64,000 nt of DNA, taken from contig NZ_CP042828.1 of the NCBI RefSeq assembly GCF_008000995.1, positions 1,612,001-1,676,000 of the forward strand. The letters run 5' to 3'. How positions within the stretch are numbered: the first letter of the stretch is position 1; every line of letters starts with the position of its first letter. This DNA is from Ruania zhangjianzhongii (GTDB lineage Bacteria; Actinomycetota; Actinomycetes; Actinomycetales; Beutenbergiaceae). The position numbers and the translations under genes are program-made. Shown here piece after piece: positions 8,590-17,212 of the stretch. Under the pieces are notes generated by a model that worked only from the letters and a program-made list of their open reading frames with translations, was not told the DNA's origin and did not search any database.

Positions 8590-8719
8590 TCATGCCGGGC
8601 GCTCACCGCCTCTGCCACAGGGGAGCGGGATCCACTGCCCAGGGCGTGATCATCGACTCGGAGGCGGTTCGCCGCCCGGACAAGCGCGGGTGACCTGTGG
8701 CAGCCGCGGGAAGGTACCC
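8590..8719 (+). promoter_or_regulatory. Structured leader of rplS (candidate cis-regulatory RNA)
   Basis: In the expected leader, ctgccacag (8612-8620) can pair perfectly with ctgtggcag (8695-8703), closing a domain that ends 4 nt before the GGGAAGG ribosome binding site. Inside it, ggcgg (8663-8667) and ccgcc (8672-8676) form a hairpin with a TTCG loop. This could be an L19 autoregulatory site; that is inference. Confidence 0.45.
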
Positions 8720-9079
8720 ATGAACATCCTGGACAACGTCGACGCCGCATCGATCCGTGAGGACGTCCCCGACTTCCGGCCCGGCGACACCGTGAAGGTG
8801 CACGTGAAGGTCATCGAGGGCAACCGCTCCCGTATCCAGGTCTTCCAGGGTGTCGTTCTCGCCCGCTCCGGTGGTGGCGTCCGCGAGACCTTCACGGTCC
8901 GCAAGGCGTCCTTCGGCGTTGGTGTCGAGCGGACCTTCCCGCTGCACTCGCCGACGGTGGACCACATCGAGGTGGCCAGCCGCGGGGTCGTGCGCCGCGC
9001 CAAGCTGTACTACCTGCGCGACCGGCACGGTAAGGCCGCCAAGATCCGCGAGCGTCGCGAGACCAGTTCCGCGAAGTGA
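8720..9079 (+). CDS. rplS: 50S ribosomal protein L19
   Basis: Ribosomal protein bL19, at the 30S-50S interface; 119 residues, the normal length. Conserved segments are [41 protein letters not shown] and [13 protein letters not shown] 8720 follows GGGAAGG and gives the family N-terminus [19 protein letters not shown]. The frame is open upstream to 8690 but without similarity. It has its own promoter and a possibly structured leader. Confidence 0.96.
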   Translation: MNILDNVDAASIREDVPDFRPGDTVKVHVKVIEGNRSRIQVFQGVVLARSGGGVRETFTVRKASFGVGVERTFPLHSPTVDHIEVASRGVVRRAKLYYLRDRHGKAAKIRERRETSSAK

Positions 9080-9155
9080 CCTCCGGCCGGCGCCGCACTG
9101 GCGCTGACCGGCTAAGAGAAGCTGATGCGGGCCTGCGCGACGAGGACGGGGTGAC

Positions 9156-10019
9156 ATGGCGCCTGCCGACGAGAACGAGGACAGGCAGCCGGACCCGACG
9201 CGTCGCAGTGAGGACGAGGTGACCTCAGCGGGCAAGCACGCATCCGGGCGCGGGCGGGCGGGCGACGAGCACCGCGCTGCCGATGACTCCTCGCCCGCTG
9301 GCGGTGATGACTCCGGCGACAGCGCCGTGGCGGCGGAGGGCTCCGACCAGGACGGCAGGCGCCGGCATCCGGTGCGGGCGTTCCTGCGCGAGTCCGCGAT
9401 CGTGGTGGTCTCGGCGCTGATCCTGTCTCTGGTCATCAAGACGTTCCTCGCGCAGGCGTTCTTCATCCCGAGCGTGTCGATGGAACCGACTCTGATGGTC
9501 GGGGACCGGCTGGTGGTGAACAAGCTCGCCCCGCAGGTGATGGACCTGGAACGTGGTGACGTGGTGGTCTTCCTCGACCCCGGCGGCTGGTTGGACACCG
9601 AACCGCACGAGCTGAACGCTGCCGAGCAGGTGCTCACCTGGATCGGGCTGCTGCCCGAGCATGCCGATGAGCACGTGATCAAGCGGATCATTGGCACCGG
9701 TGGCGATCACGTGACCTGTTGCACCGACGAGGGGCTGATCTCGGTGAACGGCGAACCGATCACCGAGCCCTATGTGGTACCCGGTGCTGAGCCCAGTGAA
9801 CGAACCTTCGACGTGACGGTTCCGGAGGACCACCTGTTCGTGCTCGGCGACAACCGACCCCGCTCTGCGGATTCGCGCTACCACGCCGGGTCGGTGGGCG
9901 GAGGATTCGTGCCGGTGCGTAATGTGGTGGGCAGAGCATTTGTCATCACCTGGCCACTGGATCGCATCGAATGGTTGAGCAACCCCACCGACACGTTCGC
10001 CGACGTCCCCGACCCGTGA
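9156..10019 (+). CDS. lepB: Signal peptidase I
   Basis: A 287-residue type I signal peptidase that cleaves Sec and Tat signal peptides outside the membrane. After an acidic, disordered N-terminus of about 75 residues comes one membrane helix ([19 protein letters not shown]). The catalytic serine is in [10 protein letters not shown] and the catalytic lysine in [10 protein letters not shown]; the conserved box [16 protein letters not shown] is present. The stop overlaps the rnhB GTG (GTGA). Confidence 0.95.
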   Translation: MAPADENEDRQPDPTRRSEDEVTSAGKHASGRGRAGDEHRAADDSSPAGGDDSGDSAVAAEGSDQDGRRRHPVRAFLRESAIVVVSALILSLVIKTFLAQAFFIPSVSMEPTLMVGDRLVVNKLAPQVMDLERGDVVVFLDPGGWLDTEPHELNAAEQVLTWIGLLPEHADEHVIKRIIGTGGDHVTCCTDEGLISVNGEPITEPYVVPGAEPSERTFDVTVPEDHLFVLGDNRPRSADSRYHAGSVGGGFVPVRNVVGRAFVITWPLDRIEWLSNPTDTFADVPDP

Positions 10020-10762
10020 GGTCCTCCCCGCCCACCCGGATGTTGGAGCGCGAACTGCTCGGCGCCGGGCATCACCTGGTTGCCGGGATGGACGAGGTGG
10101 GCCGTGGTGCCCTGGCGGGTCCGGTGAGCGTGGGGGTAGCGGTGGTGGACGCCAGCACCGGCCGGATGCCCGCGGGACTGCGCGACTCCAAGCTGCTGCG
10201 GCCCGAGATGCGAGAGAAGCTGCAGGCACCGATCCGGCGCTGGTGCCTGGCCGGAGCGGTGGGCCATGCCCTCCCGGCCGAGATCGACCGGTTCGGCATC
10301 ATCGCAGCCCTGCGGCTCGCCGGAACTCGGGCACTGACCACACTGCGGGAGACCGGTGTGGTGCCCGACGTGGTCATTCTGGACGGTTCGCACGACTGGC
10401 TCACCCCACCAGGATCTCAGCCGGGACTGTCGACGACGGCGCCCGGCCTGTTCACCGATCACGCACCTCCCGTAGTACGAACCCAGGTGAAAGCGGACCT
10501 GCGCTGCGCAGTAGTGGCCGCGGCCAGCGTCCTGGCCAAGTGCGAACGGGACGCCATGATGGTCGCTCGGCACCCCGAGTACCCGGCGTTCGGCTGGCAG
10601 AACAACAAGGGCTACTCCGCCCCCGAGCATCTGGCCGCACTGCGGGAGCACGGCCCGTGCGAGGAGCACCGGCGCAGCTGGGCCCTGCCGACCGGCGAGG
10701 AGCCGATGGCGCAGGCGCTGTTCATCGAGGGTGAGCTCGCCGGCGGCACGCGGGCGCCCTAG
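10016..10762 (+). CDS. rnhB: Ribonuclease HII
   Basis: A 248-residue RNase HII that removes ribonucleotides from DNA hybrids. Motifs are [13 protein letters not shown] (catalytic Asp-Glu), LRDSKLL, the aspartate in [12 protein letters not shown] and [20 protein letters not shown] with its acidic residue. The C-terminal substrate-binding part is [21 protein letters not shown] 10016 is used because it overlaps the lepB stop; the same frame is open further upstream only inside lepB. Confidence 0.94.
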   Translation: MRSSPPTRMLERELLGAGHHLVAGMDEVGRGALAGPVSVGVAVVDASTGRMPAGLRDSKLLRPEMREKLQAPIRRWCLAGAVGHALPAEIDRFGIIAALRLAGTRALTTLRETGVVPDVVILDGSHDWLTPPGSQPGLSTTAPGLFTDHAPPVVRTQVKADLRCAVVAAASVLAKCERDAMMVARHPEYPAFGWQNNKGYSAPEHLAALREHGPCEEHRRSWALPTGEEPMAQALFIEGELAGGTRAP

Positions 10763-10796
10763 CCCCGACCTGCTGCCGGTACCTCCTTCGGCGGTG

Positions 10797-11114
10797 CATG
10801 ATGGAGGGGTGAGTAGCGAGGATCTGGAGAACTACGAGACCGATATGGAGCTCGCGTTGTACCGCGAGTACCGCGATGTGGTCAGCCTGTTCTCCTACGT
10901 GGTCGAGACCGAGCGCCGGTTCTACCTGGCCAACCACGTGGATCTGCAGGTGCGGTCCGCCGGCGGAGAAGTGTTCTTCGAGCTGACCCTCGCGGATGCC
11001 TGGGTATGGGACGTGTACCGGTCGGCCCGGTTCGTGAAGTCGGTGCGCGTGGTGACTTTCAAGGATGTGAACGTCGAGGAGCTCGCCAAGCCGGAGCTCG
11101 ACCTGCCCAGCTGA
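10797..11114 (+). CDS. DUF2469 family protein (start at GTG 10809; CATGAT -10 included)
   Basis: A 101-residue conserved actinobacterial protein of unknown function, start GTG 10809, sequence SSEDLENYETDMELALYREY and SLFSYVVETERRFYLANHVD. It regularly lies between rnhB and yraN. CATGAT (10797-10802) sits exactly 6 nt before the GTG, so the transcript is probably leaderless; ggaggg in the spacer could instead act as a ribosome binding site. Feature coordinates include the -10 hexamer. Confidence 0.88.
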   Translation, partial: HDGGVSSEDLENYETDMELALYREYRDVVSLFSYVVETERRFYLANHVDLQVRSAGGEVFFELTLADAWVWDVYRSARFVKSVRVVTFKDVNVEELAKPELDLPS

Positions 11115-11137
11115 CCTCCACCTCGGCGGCGGACCTC

Positions 11138-11157
11138 ACTTCCTGCCCCCAGGAAGT
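11138..11157 (+). terminator. Small hairpin after the DUF2469 gene
   Basis: acttcctg (11138-11145) and caggaagt (11150-11157) form an 8-bp stem with a 4-nt C loop, 24 bp after the stop codon. It is short, and degenerate repeats follow directly. Confidence 0.5.
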
Positions 11158-11164
11158 CGGGAAC

Positions 11165-11276
11165 GCCCGGTGACGCCGCGAAGGCCCGCTGAAGTCGTGA
11201 AGGCCTGCTGAAGTCACGAGTTCCCGTTGACGTCGTGAACGCCCGCTGAAGTCGCGAGCCTGCTGACGTCGCGAAA
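11165..11276 (+). repeat. Six degenerate 19-bp tandem repeats
   Basis: Units of 17-20 bp resembling gcccgctgaagtcgtgaa run from 11165 to 11276 (for example 11184-11202, 11203-11222, 11241-11257 and 11258-11276). The gap 11115-11407 carries no convincing gene. Confidence 0.8.
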
Positions 11277-11407
11277 GCCCGCGGGTGCGGCGCGTGACTG
11301 CCTGCCCACCGCGCGGGCGAGCGGTCGCGCTTGGTGAGGAACGCCGTCGTGCCACGTTTTCCACAGGGGGCCCTCCCTGGCTGACGGGAACAGGGTCGAT
11401 ACCCCCA

Positions 11408-11430
11408 GGATCACCACAGGAGGTGATCCG
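11408..11430 (+). promoter_or_regulatory. Hairpin that hides a perfect Shine-Dalgarno of yraN
   Basis: ggatcacc (11408-11415) pairs with ggtgatcc (11422-11429) across a 6-nt loop. The 12 bases 11418-11429 (aggaggtgatcc) are fully complementary to the 3' end of bacterial 16S rRNA, and the left arm is identical to that rRNA tail. The ATG follows at 11431. Confidence 0.7.
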
Positions 11431-11787
11431 ATGGCTGCGAAAGACGTCCTCGGCCGCACGGGCGAGGAGCTCGCCGGGCGCTGGCTGGAGCGTGCCGGGT
11501 GGGAGATCCTGGACCGGAACTGGCGCTGCCGCACCGGGGAGATCGATCTGGTCGCGCTCGACGGTGACGACCTGGTGGTCGTGGAGGTGAAGACCCGGCG
11601 CAGCCTGCGGCTCGGGCACCCGGCTGAGGCGGTGACCGCGCGCAAGCTGGCCCGGTTGCGGGTACTGGCAGGCCAGTGGCTCGCCGAGCACGACGTGCGC
11701 GCCGCCGGGCTTCGGGTGGACGTGATCGCCGTGTGGCTGCCCGATGACGGCCCCGCCCGGATCGACCACCGGCAGGGGGTGAGCTGA
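11431..11787 (+). CDS. YraN family endonuclease-like protein (UPF0102)
   Basis: A 118-residue protein with the restriction-endonuclease-like core: GRTGEELAGRWLERAGW, then RTGEIDLVALDGDDLVVVE and VKTRRS, giving the E-x-D...E-x-K pattern. The family is linked to DNA processing and recombination but its substrate is not established. It heads the yraN-comM-dprA cluster. Its ribosome binding site is an unusually perfect anti-16S match contained in a hairpin. Confidence 0.92.
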   Translation: MAAKDVLGRTGEELAGRWLERAGWEILDRNWRCRTGEIDLVALDGDDLVVVEVKTRRSLRLGHPAEAVTARKLARLRVLAGQWLAEHDVRAAGLRVDVIAVWLPDDGPARIDHRQGVS

Positions 11788-11788
11788 C

Positions 11789-13345
11789 ATGTCCGGTCAG
11801 CCGTTGCGGGCTGCCCGCACGCTCTCGGTGGCCATCGTCGGCCTGCAAGGGCAGGTGATGGAGGTGGAGACCGCTTTGCACCAGGGGCTGCCCGCGGTCC
11901 AGCTCATCGGGCTGCCGGACACGGCCGCGGCCGAGGCGCGCGAACGGGTCCGAGCCGCAGTGATCGCCACCGGGCTGACCTGGCCCAGTGTCCGCCTCGT
12001 GGTGAACCTGCGCCCCGCCGATCTGCGCAAATCCGGGTCCGGGTTCGACCTGGCCGTGGCAGTCGCGGTCCTTCGCGCCGCCGGACTGGCGCCGGCCCGG
12101 CGGTCCGAGCACCGGGTCCATCTGGGTGAGCTCGGGCTGGACGGTACCGTGCACCCGATCCGCGGTGTGCTGCCTGCCGTTGCGGCCGCAGTGGCTGCCG
12201 GGCATCCCGAGGTGGTGGTCCCGGCGGACAATGTGCCCGAGGCCGAGCTGGTGCCCGGCGCGCAGGTGACCGGAGTGCAGCACCTCAGCGAACTGGCCTT
12301 CGCCTACGGTGCGGAAGGGCTACGGAGGCTGCCGCCGGCACCGCTTGCCCGGGCTGAGGTCGCGGCCCTGCCCGAACCGGCAGCGAAGGACCTGGCCGAC
12401 GTGATCGGGCAGGAACAGGCCCGGCACGCGCTCGAGGTCGCCGCGGCCGGCGGGCACCACCTGTTCCTGAACGGACCACCCGGGGCCGGCAAGTCGATGC
12501 TCGCTGCCTGCCTTCCTGGATTGCTTCCAGATCTGGATGACGCAGCTGCCGTGGAGGTGACCACCGTGCACTCCGTGGCCGGCAGCTACCAGCCGACCAC
12601 TGGGTTGATCCGCCGGCCGCCGTACGAGGCACCCCACCACACCGCCAGTAAGGCCGCGATCATCGGCGGCGGGAGCCGGACGTTGCGACCTGGTGCAGTG
12701 GTGCGTGCCCATCGTGGCGTGCTGTTCCTGGACGAGGCCGCCGAATTTAGTCGCAGCGTGCTGGACACGCTGCGTCAGCCGGTGGAGGAAGGGCATGTGG
12801 TGCTGCAGCGAGCCAAGGAGACGGCGACCTACCCATGCCGGATCCAGCTCGTGCTGGCGGCGAACCCGTGCCCCTGCGGCTGGGCCACCGGGAAGGGCCT
12901 GCGCTGCCGGTGCAGCCCGAACGCGCTGCGGCTGTACCAGAACAAGCTGTCCGGTCCGCTGCTGGACCGGGTGGATATCCGCGTGGACGTCGCCTCGGTC
13001 ACCCGCACCCAGCTGCTCGGCGCCGCCACGGGGGAGTCCAGCGCCGCTGTTGCCGCCCGGGTCGCCGCGGCTCGTCAGGCACAGACGCGCCGGTGGGCGG
13101 ACACCCCCTGGCGGACCAATGCCGAGGTGGACGGACCCTGGTTGCGCGCCTATACCCGGCGGATCGATGACGCGTTGCTGGATCCGCTGCGGCGGCCCGG
13201 TGACACCTCGGAGCTGACCATGCGTGGTGTGGACCGGGTCGTGCGCGTCGCTTGGACGCTGGCAGATCTGCAGGGACTGGATCACCCCGGGCCGACGGAG
13301 ATCGGCGCGGCCCTCACCCTACGGAATCGAGACCTGCATGTCTGA
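11789..13345 (+). CDS. comM: YifB/ComM family Mg-chelatase-like AAA+ ATPase
   Basis: A 518-residue AAA+ protein. The N-terminal Lon-like domain (about 1-190; VMEVETALHQGLPAVQLIGL) precedes the ATPase with Walker A FLNGPPGAGKSML (about residue 230) and Walker B GVLFLDEAAEF. The zinc-ribbon-like segment ANPCPCGWATGKGLRCRC and a C-terminal helical domain follow. In naturally competent bacteria ComM helps branch migration of incoming DNA; in non-competent species the role is unclear. It overlaps dprA by 8 bp, supporting a joint DNA-uptake or recombination role. Confidence 0.93.
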   Translation: MSGQPLRAARTLSVAIVGLQGQVMEVETALHQGLPAVQLIGLPDTAAAEARERVRAAVIATGLTWPSVRLVVNLRPADLRKSGSGFDLAVAVAVLRAAGLAPARRSEHRVHLGELGLDGTVHPIRGVLPAVAAAVAAGHPEVVVPADNVPEAELVPGAQVTGVQHLSELAFAYGAEGLRRLPPAPLARAEVAALPEPAAKDLADVIGQEQARHALEVAAAGGHHLFLNGPPGAGKSMLAACLPGLLPDLDDAAAVEVTTVHSVAGSYQPTTGLIRRPPYEAPHHTASKAAIIGGGSRTLRPGAVVRAHRGVLFLDEAAEFSRSVLDTLRQPVEEGHVVLQRAKETATYPCRIQLVLAANPCPCGWATGKGLRCRCSPNALRLYQNKLSGPLLDRVDIRVDVASVTRTQLLGAATGESSAAVAARVAAARQAQTRRWADTPWRTNAEVDGPWLRAYTRRIDDALLDPLRRPGDTSELTMRGVDRVVRVAWTLADLQGLDHPGPTEIGAALTLRNRDLHV

Positions 13346-14501
13346 CCGGCTACCCTTCGACACCAGCGACGACCGGATGGCCCGTGCGGCCTGGTCGCGA
13401 ATCGCCGAACCGCGAGATGCGCAGGCCGGGGCTCTGGTCCAGGCGCTCGGCGCTGGGCCGGCACTGCAGTGGCTCGCCGCCGCTGCCCAGGCCTGGAGCG
13501 ACCCGCCGGTGCTCGCCCCCGGCGCCAGGTGGCACACGGCGGCCCAGCGGTGGATCCCGCGGTTGACCGGTCTCGACCTGCGCCGCGAGCTGGACGTGCT
13601 CGCCCGCCGGGGTGGCCGCGTGCTCATCCCCGACGACCCCGAGTGGCCAGCGGGGCTGGCAGACCTGGGCACCGACGCGCCACCGTGTCTGTGGCTGCTC
13701 GGCGATCCATCGGCACTGTCCCGGCCGGCGGTCGCGGTGGTCGGGTCCCGCGCCTGCAGCCCGTACGGGGCGGAGATCACCAACACGATGACCACAGAAC
13801 TTGCCGCCGACGGACTGGTGATCGTCTCCGGCGGTGCCTTCGGGGTCGATGCCGCCGCGCACCGAGCCACCCTCGCCGGCGACGGGGCGCCGGTCGCGGT
13901 GATGGCCGGTGGACTGGACCGGTTCTACCCGGTCGGTAATGCCGCTCTGCTCGCCGAGGTGGCCCAGTACGGTGCGGTGCTCAGCGAGGTACCTCCGGGC
14001 AGCTCACCGATGCGACAACGGTTCCTCTCCCGGAACCGGCTGATCGCGGCTCTGGCCGAGGTGACCGTGGTGGTGGAGGCGTCCTGGCGCTCTGGGGCGC
14101 TGAACACCGCGGGCCACGCCGCGGAGCTGGGCCGCACCGTGGCTGCCGTGCCCGGTCCGGTCACCTCCTCGACCTCCGCCGGCTGCCACCGGCTGATCCG
14201 AGAGGGAGCGGTGTGTGTGACCGACGCCGCGGAGGTGCTGGAGCTGGTCGGCCCGTGGGACGCAGCCGCCGGTGCGGGAGAGCCGCCGGTCGCTGCCGGT
14301 CTGCTCGACGGTCTGGGCCCTGGTCAGGCCCAGGTGCTGGACGCGATGCCGGCGCGGGCCGGAGTGGAACTCGCCGGACTGGTGCGCAGCAGCGGCGTCG
14401 GTGAACCGGAGGTGCGCTCCGCGCTGGGATTCCTCGAGCTCGCCGGCCGGGTGGAGCGCGACGGGGTGCGCTGGCGTCGTGCCCGAAAGCAGCGGACCTG
14501 A
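13338..14501 (+). CDS. dprA: DNA-processing protein DprA
   Basis: A 387-residue DprA, which loads RecA on single-stranded DNA during transformation. The Rossmann-like core is complete: VVGSRACSPYG, VSGGAFGVDAAAHRATL, GGLDRFYPVGNAALLAEV, FLSRNRLIAALAEVTVVVEA and GALNTAGHAAELGRTVAAVP. A C-terminal winged-helix-like part follows (about 320-380). ATG 13338 lies inside the end of comM and gives a normal length; the same frame upstream is a shadow of comM. Confidence 0.94.
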   Translation: MSDRLPFDTSDDRMARAAWSRIAEPRDAQAGALVQALGAGPALQWLAAAAQAWSDPPVLAPGARWHTAAQRWIPRLTGLDLRRELDVLARRGGRVLIPDDPEWPAGLADLGTDAPPCLWLLGDPSALSRPAVAVVGSRACSPYGAEITNTMTTELAADGLVIVSGGAFGVDAAAHRATLAGDGAPVAVMAGGLDRFYPVGNAALLAEVAQYGAVLSEVPPGSSPMRQRFLSRNRLIAALAEVTVVVEASWRSGALNTAGHAAELGRTVAAVPGPVTSSTSAGCHRLIREGAVCVTDAAEVLELVGPWDAAAGAGEPPVAAGLLDGLGPGQAQVLDAMPARAGVELAGLVRSSGVGEPEVRSALGFLELAGRVERDGVRWRRARKQRT

Positions 14502-14607
14502 CCGGGCCCGCAGCTGCCGACTGCCACCTACCCATCCCGAACGCTCTTCGGTGCGGTGTGGGCCGAGACGAAAGCTGCATCGCGGAGCGCTCGCGGATCG
14601 GGTGGAC

Positions 14608-15321
14608 CTACCGGGTGGTGTAGGCGCCGCCGTTGACATGAATGGTCTGGCCGGTGATCTGCCGGGCCTGTGCTGAGGCCAGGAACGCGACCGCTCCAGC
14701 GATGTCCGCAGGCCGGCCGGGTCGGCCCAGAGTGGTTCGCTCGACGAGCCTCGTGTGGCGCGCCTCGGGCAGCGGACCGCCGAACAGGTCGGTGCCCTCG
14801 GTGTAGCCGGGGGAGACCACGTTCGCAGTGATGTCCCGGGGGCCGAGACGCTCGGCCAGCCCGACGTTCCAGGCCTGGAGTGCCGCCTTGGCGACGGAGT
14901 AGGGGTTGCCGGCGTACTCGGCGCCGATCGAACCGATGCTCACCACGGAGCCGCCGGCACGCAGCCTGTCCTCCAGTGCGGTGACCAGCAGAGCGGCACC
15001 CACCAGATTGACATCGAGGTTGTGCCGCCAGGCCGCGGCGACGTCCGACAGCGGTGCCCCCGGCGCCGGGGTCGGCGCGGCGAAGGCGCCCGCATTGTTC
15101 ACCAGCACGTCCACGGCAGTGAGATGGTCACCCAGTGCGGCGACCGAGTCGACATCTGCCACGTCCAGACGAAGACCGCGGGCTCCCCACTCAGTTGCCT
15201 GCGGGCCGACCTTGGTGCTGCGGCTGGTGACCACGACCTCATAACCATCGGCGATGAGTTGCTCGGCAACAGCCCGTCCGATGCCGCGTGTCCCTCCGGT
15301 GACGAGCGCTGTCTTGTTCAT
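14608..15321 (-). CDS. Short-chain dehydrogenase/reductase
   Basis: A 237-residue classical SDR. NAD(P)-binding motif LVTGGTRGIGRAV (residues 6-18), NNAG (residues 95-98), catalytic Ser in VSIGSIGAEYAG and the Tyr/Lys pair in PYSVAKAAL. The arginine after the second strand (TSR) hints at NADP. Substrate unknown. It is transcribed away from the MarR gene, and the 56-bp intergenic region holds a perfect palindrome, so the MarR protein probably controls it. gggaggt precedes its ATG. The 106-bp gap to dprA (14502-14607) shows nothing notable. Confidence 0.9.
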   Translation of the reverse strand: MNKTALVTGGTRGIGRAVAEQLIADGYEVVVTSRSTKVGPQATEWGARGLRLDVADVDSVAALGDHLTAVDVLVNNAGAFAAPTPAPGAPLSDVAAAWRHNLDVNLVGAALLVTALEDRLRAGGSVVSIGSIGAEYAGNPYSVAKAALQAWNVGLAERLGPRDITANVVSPGYTEGTDLFGGPLPEARHTRLVERTTLGRPGRPADIAGAVAFLASAQARQITGQTIHVNGGAYTTR

Positions 15322-15343
15322 TGGCGCTACCTCCCGTACTCTC

Positions 15344-15357
15344 GTTTAGATCTAAAC
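15344..15357. promoter_or_regulatory. Palindromic operator between SDR and MarR genes
   Basis: gtttagatctaaac is a perfect 14-bp palindrome lying 22 bp from the SDR start and 20 bp from the MarR start. It is a likely binding site for the divergently encoded MarR protein, repressing both directions. Confidence 0.75.
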
Positions 15358-15377
15358 AGTGAGAGGAGTCAACCGCG

Positions 15378-15926
15378 ATGACAGCGCACGTGTCAAGAGG
15401 CGGCGACCAGGGGCGGAGCGGCGACCTGCAGCGGGCTCGCTCGGTGGCGACGGCGTGGCAGCGTGAGCTGCCCGATGTACCCACCCGATCGATCGCCCTG
15501 GTGTGGCTGGTGAAGGCGGTAGCGGTCGCCTTGCGTAACGGACGAGCCGGCCTCCTGGACCAGCTGGGTATCGATGCCGCCACGCTGGACCTGCTCAGTA
15601 CGCTGCGGCGCCGCGGAGAGCCGTACCGGCTGACTACCCGGCAGCTGGCGGAGCGGTGTCTGGTCAGCGCGGGGGCGATCTCCCAGCGGATCACCCGCGC
15701 CGAGCGGGATGGCTTGGTCCTTCGCAACCCAGGGGAGGGGCGCAGTGTCGAGGTTGCGCTGACCGAGAGGGGGCACCAGCTGGTTGAGCGCACCGCCGGC
15801 AAGGTGCTGGCCGCCGACGATGATGTCACCGCCGAGATCGGCGACGAGGACCTGGGCCGGCTGGAACAGCTGCTCAGCGCCTGGTTGGCCTCGATGAAGG
15901 AGTCTGGTGGCGCCGCTGGCTCGTGA
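15378..15926 (+). CDS. MarR-family transcriptional regulator
   Basis: A 182-residue winged-helix regulator. The DNA-binding part is about 70-140: YRLTTRQLAERCLVSAGAIS, then QRITRAERDGLVLRN and the wing EGRSVEVALTERG. Flanking helices should form the dimer. It is divergent from the SDR gene with a shared palindromic operator. GAGGAG lies at the right distance before ATG 15378. The inducer is unknown; SDR control suggests a small carbonyl or phenolic compound, which is inference. Confidence 0.88.
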   Translation: MTAHVSRGGDQGRSGDLQRARSVATAWQRELPDVPTRSIALVWLVKAVAVALRNGRAGLLDQLGIDAATLDLLSTLRRRGEPYRLTTRQLAERCLVSAGAISQRITRAERDGLVLRNPGEGRSVEVALTERGHQLVERTAGKVLAADDDVTAEIGDEDLGRLEQLLSAWLASMKESGGAAGS

Positions 15927-16009
15927 GTCTCGGGTCGACGGATGCTCGCCCATGCGGCGTGGATCGTCCGCGTGATCCGCGCCAGGATGCGTCCGCGCGG
16001 AGAGTGGCC

Positions 16010-16069
16010 GATCACCGCGCGCCGCGCCCGATCACCGCGCGCCGCGCCCGATCACCACGCGCCGCGCCC
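16010..16069 (+). repeat. Three 20-bp tandem repeats upstream of xerC
   Basis: gatcaccgcgcgccgcgccc at 16010-16029 and 16030-16049, with a third copy at 16050-16069 carrying one mismatch; a partial copy follows. The 195-bp gap 15927-16121 has no gene that I can support, although the xerC frame is open through it. Confidence 0.9.
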
Positions 16070-16121
16070 GATGCCCGCCCGCCTCGGCCGAACCGCGCGG
16101 CGATCGTGCCATTCTGATGTC

Positions 16122-17072
16122 ATGATCACCACCGAGCAGCAGCGCGACGCAGGCCTGCTCGATGCCTTCGCTAGCCACCTGGCGATCCAGCGTGGACTCT
16201 CCGAGCACACCGTGCGCGCCTACTGCGGCGACGTGCTCACCATGCTCGCTCTGCTCCCGCACGGCGCGGACGGAACCGATCCAGCCGATCTGTCGAGACT
16301 GTCACTGCCGGTGCTGCGGCAGTGGCTCGCCCAGGAGTCCGGCCGGGGGCTGTCCCGAGCCACGCTGGCGCGTCGGGTCGCGGCCGTGCGGTGCTTCACC
16401 GCCTGGGCCCAGCGCACCGACCGGATCGCCGCCGACCCCGGACAGCGCCTGCTCTCCCCGCGTCCGGGCAGCACAGTGCCGCAGGTGCTCAGTGCTGCTG
16501 AGGCAGCCGCGGTGATGGACGCGGCCCGCGACCGGATCGCCGCCGCGGACGAGACCGTCACCGCTGCCCGAGCCACCCGGGACTGGGCGGTGCTGGAGCT
16601 GCTCTACGCCACCGGGGTCCGAGTCTCCGAGCTGGTCGGTGCGGACGTGACCGACCTGAACCTGGGCGACCGGCTGCTGCGAGTCCTCGGGAAGGGGGAC
16701 AAGGAGCGGATGGTGCCATTCGGGCGCCCGGCGAGCACCGCCGTCGAGCGGTGGCTGGCTGTGCGGGAGCACCTGCTGGTCACCGGCCCTACCGATTCCG
16801 GTGCCCTCTTCCTCGGTAACCGCGGCGGCCGGCTCGGTGCGCGTCAGGTGCGCGACCTGGTGCACCGCACCACGGCACTTGCCGGGGTGCGTGACCTGGC
16901 ACCGCACGGACTCCGGCACTCCACCGCGACCCACCTGCTCGACGGCGGCTCGGACCTGCGCTCGGTCCAGGAGGTGCTCGGGCACGCATCGCTGTCCACC
17001 ACCCAGCGGTATACGCACGTCTCCACCGAACGGCTCCGGTCGGCGTTCGCCCAGGCGCATCCGCGCGCCTGA
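16122..17072 (+). CDS. xerC: Tyrosine recombinase XerC
   Basis: A 316-residue tyrosine recombinase, normal XerC length. The N-terminal SAM-like core-binding domain (about 5-95; FASHLAIQRGLSEHTVRAYC) precedes the catalytic domain with Arg in TGVRVSELVGADV, Lys in LGKGDKERMVPFG, His-x-x-Arg in HGLRHSTATHLLDGG and the His/Tyr pair in LGHASLSTTQRYTHV. Together with XerD it resolves chromosome dimers at dif. ATG 16122 is chosen because CATTCT (16110-16115) lies 6 nt upstream, as in a leaderless promoter, and upstream residues have no XerC similarity. Tandem repeats flank the gene on both sides. Confidence 0.93.
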   Translation: MITTEQQRDAGLLDAFASHLAIQRGLSEHTVRAYCGDVLTMLALLPHGADGTDPADLSRLSLPVLRQWLAQESGRGLSRATLARRVAAVRCFTAWAQRTDRIAADPGQRLLSPRPGSTVPQVLSAAEAAAVMDAARDRIAAADETVTAARATRDWAVLELLYATGVRVSELVGADVTDLNLGDRLLRVLGKGDKERMVPFGRPASTAVERWLAVREHLLVTGPTDSGALFLGNRGGRLGARQVRDLVHRTTALAGVRDLAPHGLRHSTATHLLDGGSDLRSVQEVLGHASLSTTQRYTHVSTERLRSAFAQAHPRA

Positions 17073-17084
17073 GCCCGCCGAACC

Positions 17085-17192
17085 GGGCAAGCAGCCTGAC
17101 CCCACTGGGCATGCAGCCGGACCGAACCGGGCATGCAGCCGGACCGAACCGGGCATGCAGCCGGACCGAACCGAGCATGCAGCCGGACAGGG
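17085..17192 (+). repeat. 22-bp tandem repeats after xerC
   Basis: About five units of 22 bp. 17107-17128, 17129-17150 and 17151-17172 are identical copies containing the palindrome gcatgc; 17085-17106 is a diverged unit and 17173-17192 a partial one. The array begins 12 bp after the xerC stop and ends 20 bp before the methyltransferase start. Confidence 0.92.
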
Positions 17193-17212
17193 GGTGTCCT
17201 ACGCTGAGGAGC

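Noticed and set aside
15942-16121. 60-residue upstream extension of XerC
   Set aside because: It translates tandem repeats and lacks similarity; the -10-like CATTCT points to ATG 16122.
17107-17192. CRISPR array after xerC
   Set aside because: Units are adjacent without spacers and no cas genes are near; it is a simple tandem repeat. The same holds for the array at 33245-33329.
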